Of a stretch of 20,443 nt of DNA, positions 7,655-15,266 are shown one piece after another (positions within the stretch are counted from its first letter, which is position 1; each line of letters opens with the position of its first letter). A model generated the notes under the pieces. The model searched no databases. It was not told the DNA's origin and saw only the letters and a program-made list of their open reading frames with translations. Origin of the DNA: JBFWNZ01 sp050250795. Lineage in GTDB: Bacteria > Pseudomonadota > Alphaproteobacteria > UBA8366. Made by a program: the position numbers and the translations under genes. The stretch covers positions 1-20,443 of the forward strand of contig JBFWNZ010000026.1 of the NCBI GenBank assembly GCA_050250795.1. The letters are read 5' to 3'.

Positions 7655-8404
7655 ATGAAGGTCCTTGTCCCCGTCAAGCGCGTGATCGACTACAACGTCA
7701 AGATCCGCGTCAAAAGCGACCAGTCCGGCGTCGAGACCCAGAACGTCAAGATGTCGATGAACCCGTTCGACGAAATCGCCGTCGAAGAGGCCGTGCGCCT
7801 GAAGGAAGCCGGAAAGGCGACGGAAATCGTCATCGTTTCCGTCGGCCCCCAGGCCTCGCAGGAAACGATCCGCACGGCGCTGGCGATGGGCTCGGACCGC
7901 GGCATCCTGGTCCAGGCCGACGGCGAAGTGCAGCCCCTGGCGGTGGCCAAGGTGCTGAAGGCACTGGCCGACAAGGAATCGCCGGACCTGATCATCCTGG
8001 GCAAGCAGGCGATCGACGACGACAGCAACCAGACCGGCCAGATGCTGTCGGCGCTGCTCGGCTGGAGTCAGGCGACCTTCGCCTCGAAGATCGAGATCGA
8101 CGGCAGCGGCGCCAATGTGACCCGCGAGGTCGATGGCGGGCTTGAGACGATCAAGGTCAAGCTGCCGCTGGTGGTGACCACCGATCTGCGGCTCAACGAG
8201 CCGCGCTATGCCTCGCTGCCGAACATCATGAAGGCGAAGAAGAAGCCCATCGACACGGTGGCGCCGAGCGATCTGGGCGTCGATGTGACGCCGCGCCTGA
8301 CGACGGTGAAGGTGGAGGAGCCGGCGCGCCGGCAGGCGGGGGCGCGGGTCGCCGACGTCGCCGAACTGGTCGCCAAGCTGAAGAACGAAGCGAAGGTGAT
8401 CTGA
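7655..8404 (+). CDS. etfB: Electron transfer flavoprotein beta subunit
   Basis: EtfB pairs with EtfA to carry electrons from acyl-CoA dehydrogenases to ETF-ubiquinone oxidoreductase. The 249-residue length and the start MKVLVPVKRVIDYNVKIRVK are typical of group I bacterial and mitochondrial ETF beta subunits. MNPFDEIAVEEAVRLKE and GKQAIDDDSNQTGQML are AMP-site and structural blocks. LNEPRYASLPNIMKAKKKP is the conserved recognition-loop region that docks on dehydrogenase partners. The frame extends 15 nt further upstream to a GTG at 7640, but the ATG at 7655 has the ribosome-binding site and the family start. etfA begins 2 nt after the stop, so the two subunits are translated together. Confidence 0.97.
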   Translation: MKVLVPVKRVIDYNVKIRVKSDQSGVETQNVKMSMNPFDEIAVEEAVRLKEAGKATEIVIVSVGPQASQETIRTALAMGSDRGILVQADGEVQPLAVAKVLKALADKESPDLIILGKQAIDDDSNQTGQMLSALLGWSQATFASKIEIDGSGANVTREVDGGLETIKVKLPLVVTTDLRLNEPRYASLPNIMKAKKKPIDTVAPSDLGVDVTPRLTTVKVEEPARRQAGARVADVAELVAKLKNEAKVI

Positions 8405-8406
8405 TC

Positions 8407-9348
8407 ATGGCCAATCTGGTTTATGTCGAGCATGCCGGCGCGGCGCTGAAGGGCGGCGCGCTGAACACCATCGCCGCGGCCCAGGCCATCGGCGGCGACA
8501 CCGACCTGCTGATCGCCGGTCAGGGTTGCGACGATGCCGCCGCAACGGCCGCAAAGGTGCCGGGCGTGCGCAAGGTGCTGGTCGCCGATGCCGCCGAATA
8601 CGCCCATCCGCTGGCCGAGAACATGGCCCAGCTGCTGGTCGGGCTCGCCGGCGACTATAGCCACATCCTGGCCGCCGCGACCACGGTAGGAAAGAACATC
8701 CTGCCGCGTGCGGCAGCCCTGATGGACGTGCAGCAGATTTCCGAGATCACCAAGGTCGTCGATGCCGACACCTTCGAACGGCCGATCTATGCCGGCAACG
8801 CCATCGCGACGGTGAAGTCGTCGGATGCGAAGAAGGTGATCACCGTCCGTGCCACCGGTTTCGACCCGGTCGCGGCCGAGGGCGGCAGCGCCGCGGTCGA
8901 GAAGACCGGCGGCAAGGGCGATGCCGGCCTGTCCAGCTTCGTGAAGGCCGAGGTCAGCAAGTCCGAGCGGCCGGAACTGACGGCGGCGCGCATCGTCATC
9001 TCCGGCGGCCGCGGCATGCAGAACGGCGAGAACTTCAAGATGCTCGAGAAGGTCGCCGACAAGCTGGGCGCCGCCGTCGGCGCCTCGCGCGCGGCAGTGG
9101 ACGCGGGCTACGTTCCGAACGAATATCAGGTCGGACAGACGGGTAAGATCGTGGCCCCCGACCTGTACATCGCCGTCGGCATCTCCGGCGCCATCCAACA
9201 CTTGGCCGGAATGAAGGACAGCAAGGTCATCGTGGCCATCAACAAGGATGAGGAAGCGCCGATCTTCCAGGTGGCCGACTACGGCCTCGTCGCCGACCTG
9301 TTCAAGGCGGTGCCGGAGTTGGAGGCGGAACTCGACAAGGTGCTGTAG
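8407..9348 (+). CDS. etfA: Electron transfer flavoprotein alpha subunit
   Basis: EtfA carries most of the FAD site of the ETF heterodimer. The 313-residue protein has an N-terminal domain sharing the EtfB fold and a C-terminal FAD-binding domain. The latter shows ISGGRGMQNGENF (near 198-210), GQTGKIVAPDLYIAVGISG (about 240-258) and the end of the family signature VAINKDEEAPIFQVADYGLV (about 277-296). Length and motifs match the short alphaproteobacterial/mitochondrial EtfA, without an extra ferredoxin domain. It lies directly after etfB and 63 nt before the hydroxyacyl-CoA dehydrogenase gene, a common arrangement in this group. Confidence 0.97.
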   Translation: MANLVYVEHAGAALKGGALNTIAAAQAIGGDTDLLIAGQGCDDAAATAAKVPGVRKVLVADAAEYAHPLAENMAQLLVGLAGDYSHILAAATTVGKNILPRAAALMDVQQISEITKVVDADTFERPIYAGNAIATVKSSDAKKVITVRATGFDPVAAEGGSAAVEKTGGKGDAGLSSFVKAEVSKSERPELTAARIVISGGRGMQNGENFKMLEKVADKLGAAVGASRAAVDAGYVPNEYQVGQTGKIVAPDLYIAVGISGAIQHLAGMKDSKVIVAINKDEEAPIFQVADYGLVADLFKAVPELEAELDKVL

Positions 9349-9411
9349 CGGCACCGTCCGGGGATCGACCTTAGGCGACCGGCCCCGGTCCAACGAACCG
9401 GAGGGCAGGAC

Positions 9412-10287
9412 GTGACGATACAGACGATCGGCATCATCGGCGCTGGCCAGATGGGCAACGGCATTGCGCATGTCTGCGCACTGGCCGGCCACGATGTGCG
9501 ACTCCTCGACGTGGAACAGGGCCGCCTGGACAAGGCCCTGGTCACCATCGACAAGAACCTGGACCGGCAGGTCAAGCGCGACGCCATCAGCGAGGCCGAC
9601 AAGGCCACGGCGCTGAAGCGCATCAAGACCGGCACCGCCTATCCGATCTTCGGCGATTGCGACTTCGTCATCGAGGCCGCGACCGAGAACGAGGCGGTGA
9701 AGCGCGAAATCTACAAGACGCTGCTGCCGCATCTCCGCAAGGACGCGATGCTGGCGAGCAACACCTCGTCCATCTCGATCACGCGGCTGGCCAGCGGCAC
9801 GGACCGGCCGGAACGCTTCATCGGCATGCACTTCATGAACCCCGTGCCGGTGATGAAGCTGGTCGAGGTCATCCGCGGTCTCGCGACGAACGAGGAAACC
9901 TTCCAGGCGGTGAAGGCCCTGGCCGAGCGGCTGGACAAGACCATCGCCGTCTCCGAGGACTTTCCGGCCTTCATCGTCAACCGCATCCTGCTGCCGATGA
10001 TCAACGAGGCCGTCTACACGCTCTATGAGGGCGTCGGCGGCGTGGAGGCCATCGACACCGGCATGAAGCTGGGCGCCAACCATCCGATGGGGCCGCTGGA
10101 GCTGGCGGATTTCATCGGCTTGGATGTGTGCCTTGCGGTGATGCAGGTGCTGTATGACGGGCTGGCCGATTCCAAGTACCGGCCCTGCCCGCTGCTGGTG
10201 AAGTATGTCGAGGCCGGCTGGCTGGGCCGCAAGGTCGGCCGCGGCTTCTACGATTATTCCGGCGACAAGCCCGTTCCGACCCGCTGA
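9412..10287 (+). CDS. hbd: 3-hydroxybutyryl-CoA dehydrogenase
   Basis: This NAD(P)-dependent enzyme interconverts 3-hydroxybutyryl-CoA and acetoacetyl-CoA, in short-chain fatty acid or polyhydroxybutyrate metabolism. The 291-residue protein has the dinucleotide motif GIIGAGQMGNGIA at the N-terminus, ASNTSSISITRLA (catalytic Ser region), and GMHFMNPVPVMKLVEVIRG, with the catalytic His at residue 140 and Asn at 143. The C-terminal domain includes NRILLPMINEA and NHPMGPLELADFIGLD. It starts at a GTG (9412), preceded by a good GGAGGG Shine-Dalgarno site. A small inverted repeat, GACCGG-CC-CCGGTC, lies at 9377-9390 in the 63-nt gap after etfA. The last 34 nt overlap, tail to tail, the HlyD-like gene on the other strand. 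Confidence 0.95.
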   Translation: MTIQTIGIIGAGQMGNGIAHVCALAGHDVRLLDVEQGRLDKALVTIDKNLDRQVKRDAISEADKATALKRIKTGTAYPIFGDCDFVIEAATENEAVKREIYKTLLPHLRKDAMLASNTSSISITRLASGTDRPERFIGMHFMNPVPVMKLVEVIRGLATNEETFQAVKALAERLDKTIAVSEDFPAFIVNRILLPMINEAVYTLYEGVGGVEAIDTGMKLGANHPMGPLELADFIGLDVCLAVMQVLYDGLADSKYRPCPLLVKYVEAGWLGRKVGRGFYDYSGDKPVPTR

Positions 10288-11327
10288 GGCGGCGCCGGCG
10301 TCGGGTCGAACAGCCGCCCGACCCAGGCCGGCGGGAAACCGGAGGCCGTGATGCGCACCGTCGCGAACAGCGGCGGTGCGTCCTCCGGCCGGTCGAACGA
10401 CACATAGGCCAGCTGCTGGCGCTGCGTCGGCAGGAACGACTTCTGAAACTCCTCCGGCAAGGGCGGCGCCACCGATTCGATGCTGGCGATCCGCGCGCTG
10501 CGCCGCTCGGCCCCGTACTCCACCGTGACGGGATCGCCGGGCAGCAGGGTGTAGAGCGTGCCGTTGGGCAGGAAGGCGATCACGTATCGCGGATCGCTGT
10601 AGAGTTCGATCAAGGAGCCGCCCGACTGGACGATATCGCCCTGCGAGACATGCACCTCGCCGACGAGACCGTCCACCGGCGCCCGCAAGTCGCCCTCGGC
10701 ATACCGCGTCTTCATGGCCGCCAGCAGTTCCTCGGCCGTGGCGATCACGCCGCCGATCTCGGTCAGGCGCTGCTCGATCGACACGATATTCGCCGACAGG
10801 GTCTGAAGATCGTCCAGCGCCGCGTAGGCGTCGTTGCTCGCGGCTGAGAACTGCACATCGGTCAGCAGGCCCTTCGCCCGCAGCCCCTCGACGGCCCGCA
10901 GCCGTTTCTGCGCCGCCTCATAGCGTTCCTGGGCGCTCGGCTGCAGGCGTTTCGCCGTCTCCAGCTGCCCGCGCAGGCTTGCCGCCTCTTCCCGGTTCTC
11001 GCCGATGCGCAGCTTGAGCGCGGCGATCCGCTCCTCATACTCGCGCGAGGACAGCTGGGCGACCACCTGCCCCGCCGTCACCGCCTTGCCGCGCGTCACG
11101 GCGACGGATTCGACGCGCGCCGTATATTCGCTGGCGATGGCGGTCGCCTTGGCGACGACAAGGCCGTCGATGCGAACGTAGACGACATGCCCGAAGGCCG
11201 CATCGAACGCCCAGACGAGAAAGCCCAGCAACGCCGCCAGATAGACCCAGCGCGTCCACTGCGCCGACCCGCGTCGCGTATCGCGGTGCAGGCGTTCGAC
11301 CGGTTCGCGGTTGCGCAGGCGCCGCAT
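10254..11327 (-). CDS. HlyD-like membrane-fusion protein, copy 1
   Basis: A 357-residue inner-membrane protein with a short basic cytoplasmic tail, one membrane helix (about 27-49) and a periplasmic HlyD/Alg44-like part. The first lipoyl half spans GLVVAKATAIASEYTARVES to VVAQLSS (about 55-93). A long Glu/Arg/Ala-rich coiled-coil hairpin covers about 94-215. The second lipoyl half includes LRAPVDGLVGEVHVSQGD, followed by a beta-barrel region with RYVIAFLPNGTLYTLLPGD. Such proteins bridge inner-membrane synthases or transporters to an outer-membrane exit. It begins 3 nt after the stop of the glycosyltransferase gene and is the last gene of copy 1. Its 3' end overlaps the convergent hbd gene by 34 nt. 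Unlike its two upstream partners, this reading frame is intact. No partner outer-membrane channel lies in the window. Confidence 0.88.
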   Translation of the reverse strand: MRRLRNREPVERLHRDTRRGSAQWTRWVYLAALLGFLVWAFDAAFGHVVYVRIDGLVVAKATAIASEYTARVESVAVTRGKAVTAGQVVAQLSSREYEERIAALKLRIGENREEAASLRGQLETAKRLQPSAQERYEAAQKRLRAVEGLRAKGLLTDVQFSAASNDAYAALDDLQTLSANIVSIEQRLTEIGGVIATAEELLAAMKTRYAEGDLRAPVDGLVGEVHVSQGDIVQSGGSLIELYSDPRYVIAFLPNGTLYTLLPGDPVTVEYGAERRSARIASIESVAPPLPEEFQKSFLPTQRQQLAYVSFDRPEDAPPLFATVRITASGFPPAWVGRLFDPTPAPPQRVGTGLSPE

Positions 11328-11330
11328 GGC

Positions 11331-12592
11331 TCAGAACCGATCCGTCCGTTCGCGCACGCGCAGGGGCACGTAGTCGTCGCGATAGGATTTGCGCCAGATA
11401 AGCTCGTCCACATAGGCCGCCAGCCGCACGAAGCGCAGGAAATAGGCGTTGAACAGCCCATAGGTGACCGCATAGGGCAGCAGGGCCAGCTTGCCGTACC
11501 AGCCGGACACCGCCGCCGCGGCCATGAAAGCCAGCGTCCCCATGGTCATGTAGACCACCGACACCGCCCCGATCAGCACCCAGGCGAAGCTGCCATAGGT
11601 CGCGAACAGCCAGACGAGGTAGACGAGGAAGGACAGGGCGAGACCGGCCTGGAAGAACAGAATATCGGCGGTCCCCAGCGCATCGCGCAGCGAGAACGCC
11701 GCCTGGGTCGGATCGAAGATGCCCCCGAACTTGCGCATGCGGATGCGCACGAGGCTGCGGTTCCAGCGCATCCGCTGGTTCACCAGAACGCGTGTCGTTT
11801 CCGGCACGTCGGTCAGCGACCAGGCCTCCGGTGCGAAGCGGACGCGCCAGCCCGCGCGGCGCATCTTGATCGTCAGATCGGCATCCTCGCCGGGCCCGAC
11901 ATCCCAGCCGCCCACGGATTCGATGGCCGTCCGGCGAAACGCGCCGAAGGCACCCGACACGATGAACAGGATGCCGAACATGTCCGAAACCCGCCGGCCC
12001 AGCGAAATGCTGACCAGGTATTGCACCGCCTGCCATCGGGTGAGGACGCTTGCAGTCATGTTGCGGACGCCGAGATTGCCCGAGACCGCACCCATGGCCG
12101 GATCCGCGAATGGCCACAGCAGTTCCTCGAACGCATTGCGATCGTATGTGGTGTCGGCATCCGCGATCATGACGATGTCGCCGGTGCAGTAGCCGAACCC
12201 CAGATTGGCGGCCGCGCTCTTGCCGCCGCGGATGCGGGTCGAAAGCACGACATCGACCAACCCGTCCTCCTTCAAGCGCTCGGCGACCGCCGCCATGCCG
12301 TCGCTGGACCCGTCGTCGACGATCACGATCTGGCATGGGCCGATCGTCTGTTCGCGGATCGACAGCCCGCCCGCAGCAGGTTGTGCGCCTCGTTATGGCC
12401 GGGCAGCAGCACGCTGACCGCATAGGGCGGCAGAGGCTCCCGACGCGCCGGGAACAGGATCGCGGCCATGGCCACCACGATGCCGGACAGCACATAGCGC
12501 GGGATCTCCAGCAGGATGGTGTGCCAGAACATCACGAACAGCGCGCTCGGCTCGATCTGGGTCAGGAGTTTAGCGCCCTCGACCAACGGCAT
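11331..12592 (-). pseudogene. GT2 family glycosyltransferase, copy 1, frameshifted
   Basis: Compared with the intact paralogue at 15267-16529, this gene needs one reading-frame change. The first 89 codons (from ATG 12592) encode the N-terminal membrane helix and VSVLLPGHNEAHNLL, then run out of frame to a TGA at 12323-12325. The rest (11331-12326) encodes IVDDGSSDG, ADADTTYDRNAF, GPGEDADLTIKMRRAG, NQRMRWNRSL and several membrane helices in another frame. The shift maps to 12361-12377, where copy 1 is 1 nt shorter than copy 2. The second part could start at a GTG (12326) that overlaps the stop as GTGA, giving a 331-residue product without the HNEA segment and first helix. If repaired, it would be a processive membrane glycosyltransferase. 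A sequencing error is possible and would restore a normal gene. Confidence 0.8.
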
Positions 12593-12597
12593 CGGGC

Positions 12598-12903
12598 TCA
12601 GCCCTCCATGCCGCCGGCGAGCCGCGCACCGGCGTCCTCGCGGGAATAGACATTGAAGACGAGGCGCAGATCGGCCTCGATGGTCTCCTTCACGCGCTGC
12701 CGCAGGCGTTCCAGCGCGACATGCGAGCTGTCCGGCGCGGTTTCCGGCATCGCCATCAGTATTTCGTCGGTGCGGGCGGATACGATGTCCGTCTCGCGCA
12801 GGATTTCGACGACCCGTTCGACCAGGGCGGCGAATACGCGGCCGGTCTCGCCGATCCCCAGCGCGGCCCGCAGCTCGGCGAGATTCTCGATGCCCATCGC
12901 CAC
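12598..12903 (-). pseudogene. Detached degenerate GGDEF-like domain, copy 1
   Basis: This 101-residue open frame (from a GTG at 12903) is the C-terminal domain of the upstream zinc-module protein, put out of frame. In the intact paralogue the same region follows the zinc module in one chain. Here the join is 5 nt shorter than in copy 2 (near 12920-12930), so the upstream frame ends at a TGA at 12920-12922. The domain has an N-terminal GGDEF-family-like start (GIENLAELRAALG), an RxxD motif in LRETDIVSA, and RTDEILMAMPET in place of the GGDEF signature, so cyclase activity is not expected. The stop is 5 nt before the glycosyltransferase ATG. It could be expressed as a separate small protein, but no ribosome-binding site was seen. 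Confidence 0.72.
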
Positions 12904-12919
12904 CAGCGCGAAGGGCCGT

Positions 12920-13957
12920 TCATAGCGCCGTGTCGAGGTCGTGCTCGACCAGGGCGACGAACTCGCGCAGCGGCCTGGCTTGACGGTATCCCTCCAGAAG
13001 GCGCTCGAACCCGGCCTGCGGCAGCATCCCCGACGTCGCAGCCTGAATGCCGTCCTCGGTCAGTTCATAGTGGTACCAGCCCCGCCGGGCCGCACCTTCG
13101 CCGGGCGTTTCATGGCCGCAGTCGAGACAGGCGAACTGCACCGCCGGATCGTGATCGGCCGTGCCGCATTCGCGGCAGACCATGACGCTGCCGGGCTTGT
13201 CGTAGTCGACACCGATATGGTTCAGCAGTTGATTGCATTTCGGACAGACATAGCCGCATTCCTGGAACGCGGGCTCCGCGGCCTGATAGCCGCATTTGTA
13301 GTGGTGGACGAGCGCCTCTTCCTCCAGATGGGACCTGCCGCAATTCGCGCAGACCTCGCGTGCGATCAGGCGGGCCGAGCCGCAATTGTCGCAGAGATGC
13401 ACGCGGTCGAAGAACCGGCGCCGCAGCAGTTGCGATTCGGACAATTGCGCCAGCAGGTCGCGCGCCGACGGAATGCCCGCCAGCAACGGGTAGCGGACAG
13501 CGAGCGGTGTGCCGGCCGACCAGACGGCCCGGATCGGCGCCTGCCTCGTATAGGCAAGCCCTAGGATCGCCAGCGCATGCAGATCGGGCGATGCGCCGAT
13601 ATCCGGCCGGTCCTCAAGCCGGCGCAGCACCGGCATGAAGGCGGCGAGGCCGGCACGCAGGGCATCGGGCGTCGGGGTGGCCGCGGCGAAGTCCGCCCGG
13701 CCGTCGAGCGACGCCGTGAAGTCCATGACCGGTGCCATGAACTGGTGGCGGACGGCCAGGTCGCGCCCCAGGGTTTCGGCTGGAACAGGCCCTATGACCG
13801 CCACGCCCGCATAGGGCTGGCCGGGATCGGCGACATAGGCCAGCCCGTCCAGATGCGGAAGATCGGCCGTCCCGCCGCCCAGCACCAGCAACGGAAAGGG
13901 CGGCGCCTTGCCCTGCTCCGCCGCCGGAGAACCGGATGTTGCATTGAAGCCGTCCAT
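12920..13957 (-). CDS. TackOD1-type zinc-module protein, copy 1 (truncated by frameshift)
   Basis: The protein starts with a Rossmann/receiver-like region (FPLLVLGGGTADLPHLDG, then GVAVIGPVP). Next comes a cysteine-rich module with CDNC, CANC, HHYKCG, CPKC, CREC and CLDC, which can bind several zinc ions. NQLLNHIGVDYDKPGS between the cysteine pairs, with the LIAREVCANCG and HHYKCG pattern, is what I recall for TackOD1, an output domain first named in thaumarchaeal signalling proteins. The chain ends at VEHDLDTAL where the paralogue continues into the GGDEF-like domain. The frame is open to an ATG at 13993. I chose 13957 (345 residues) because it leaves a leader of similar length to copy 2; neither start has a clear ribosome-binding site. 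It is the first gene of copy 1. Confidence 0.72.
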   Translation of the reverse strand: MDGFNATSGSPAAEQGKAPPFPLLVLGGGTADLPHLDGLAYVADPGQPYAGVAVIGPVPAETLGRDLAVRHQFMAPVMDFTASLDGRADFAAATPTPDALRAGLAAFMPVLRRLEDRPDIGASPDLHALAILGLAYTRQAPIRAVWSAGTPLAVRYPLLAGIPSARDLLAQLSESQLLRRRFFDRVHLCDNCGSARLIAREVCANCGRSHLEEEALVHHYKCGYQAAEPAFQECGYVCPKCNQLLNHIGVDYDKPGSVMVCRECGTADHDPAVQFACLDCGHETPGEGAARRGWYHYELTEDGIQAATSGMLPQAGFERLLEGYRQARPLREFVALVEHDLDTAL

Positions 13958-14174
13958 GCCGTCCGCACCGCTGTCGTGTCGCCATCCCGCCATCGGTCGG
14001 ACAGGCAGGCCGCAGCGCCTTCGGCTGCAATGCCGGCTCCGAACCGTGCCGATTTAGGGTTAACAACGCTTTGCAGGGCCGCCGGTTCGCGGGGACACCC
14101 CCAAGAAGGCCGTATTCGGTGACGTCCGGTGCAGATTGCCGAGGATCGACCTGCTCGGTCCCGGCATCGCTTTG
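13958..14174. other. Spacer between the two operon copies
   Basis: About 217 nt separate the end of copy 2 (stop at 14175-14177) from the chosen start of copy 1. I found no tRNA, no convincing terminator with a T run and no strong promoter. A possible weak AT-rich patch on the minus strand (TTGTTAACCCTAAAT, near 14050-14064) could contribute to a copy 1 promoter. If copy 1 has no promoter of its own, it would depend on read-through from copy 2. Confidence 0.4.
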
Positions 14175-15263
14175 CTAGGGTCGGCAGGCCACCCCAGGGG
14201 TTTCATCGGTTAGATGCTCGCGATCCGGCATCCACCATTCAACAAACCACCGCGACCAGGGCGGCGGGAATCGCGTGGTCGTCAGATTTACCGCCGAAAA
14301 CAAGGGCGGCGCCTCATGCGGGCGATCAAAAGTCACATATGCCAGTTGCTGACGCTGGAGCGGCTGGAACGTCTTCTGAAATTCCTTAGGCAGTTCCGGG
14401 GCCACGGCTTCGATGCTCGCGATCCGGCCGACGCTTGCGGATAATCCGCATCGAATCAACACCGCATCCCCTGGCGCGACGTCGTAGAGAGCACCGTTGG
14501 GCAGGAACGCGATCACGTATCGCGGCTCGCTGTAGATCTCAAGCAACGGCTCTCCGGGCCGGACAACGTCGCCCGGCGACACATGCACTTCGCCGACGAT
14601 CCCGCCGATTGGCGCAGAGACGTGACCGGAATCGTACTGAATGCGCATCGAAGCAAGCAAATCCTCAGCGGTCCGAATCGCCTCTTCGGTCTCGGCAATC
14701 CGCTCTTCGAGCGAGACGAGATTCGTTCGCAGCGTCTGCAGGTCGTCCAGCGCTTTGTACGCATCGTTCAGCGCGGCGGAGACCTGAACGTCGGTCAGAA
14801 GACCCTCGGTCCGCAGCCGCTCCACCGCATCACGCCGCTTTTCCGCAATTTCATATCGCTTCTGTGCCGCCGACAGTAGCGTTTGGGCGGTTCTGATCTG
14901 TCCCCGCAATTGCGCCAGATCCGAGCGATTCTGGTTGGCACGCACCATCAGGACGCCCATCCGCTCCTTAAGCTCCTGCGAGTGGAGTTCTGCGACGAGC
15001 TGGCCTTCCGCCACGACCTCCCCCCGCTTCACCAGAACGGCATCGATACGCGCGGTGTATTCCGTTGCGCTGGCCGTCGCTTTCGCAACCACCAGACCGT
15101 CCGCGCGCAGATACAACAGGTGCCCGAAGGCGCGATCAAACCCCCATGCCACCGCGCCAAGCAACAGAAGAAGGTAAACCCAGCGCGTCCAGCGCGCATC
15201 GCCGCGTCGGATGTCTCGCGTCAGATGTTCGACCGAATGGCGTCGTCGCAACCGCCGCAGCAC
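14175..15263 (-). CDS. HlyD-like membrane-fusion protein, copy 2
   Basis: A 362-residue paralogue of the protein encoded at 10254-11327. A basic N-terminal tail is followed by one membrane helix (about 28-50), the first lipoyl half (GLVVAKATASATEYTARID to LVAELHS), a coiled-coil hairpin (about 95-215), the second lipoyl half (VSAPIGGIVGEVHVSPGD) and a beta-barrel part with RYVIAFLPNGALYDVAPGD. The predicted topology is cytoplasm-in, periplasm-out, like the periplasmic part of Alg44 or classical HlyD. It starts at GTG 15263, 3 nt after the glycosyltransferase stop. The absence of an ABC transporter or RND pump next to it argues that its partner is the glycosyltransferase, not a drug or toxin exporter. 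The C-terminal 20 or so residues differ from copy 1. Confidence 0.9.
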   Translation of the reverse strand: MLRRLRRRHSVEHLTRDIRRGDARWTRWVYLLLLLGAVAWGFDRAFGHLLYLRADGLVVAKATASATEYTARIDAVLVKRGEVVAEGQLVAELHSQELKERMGVLMVRANQNRSDLAQLRGQIRTAQTLLSAAQKRYEIAEKRRDAVERLRTEGLLTDVQVSAALNDAYKALDDLQTLRTNLVSLEERIAETEEAIRTAEDLLASMRIQYDSGHVSAPIGGIVGEVHVSPGDVVRPGEPLLEIYSEPRYVIAFLPNGALYDVAPGDAVLIRCGLSASVGRIASIEAVAPELPKEFQKTFQPLQRQQLAYVTFDRPHEAPPLFSAVNLTTTRFPPPWSRWFVEWWMPDREHLTDETPGVACRP

Positions 15264-15266
15264 GAT

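Noticed and set aside
8206..10083. Long minus-strand open frame (625 codons) opposite etfB, etfA and hbd
   Set aside because: It is a shadow of three conserved genes with the same low-information composition; no ribosome-binding site or motif supports it.
12598..12930. Active diguanylate cyclase in the GGDEF-like domains (also at 16532-16900)
   Set aside because: The GGDEF signature is RTDEI or HDDEI and one residue short, so the glycines needed for GTP binding are missing.
10254..15263. HlyD-like genes as part of a multidrug efflux or type I toxin secretion system
   Set aside because: There is no ABC ATPase, RND/MFS pump or TolC-like gene nearby; both copies are coupled to a GT2 gene instead.
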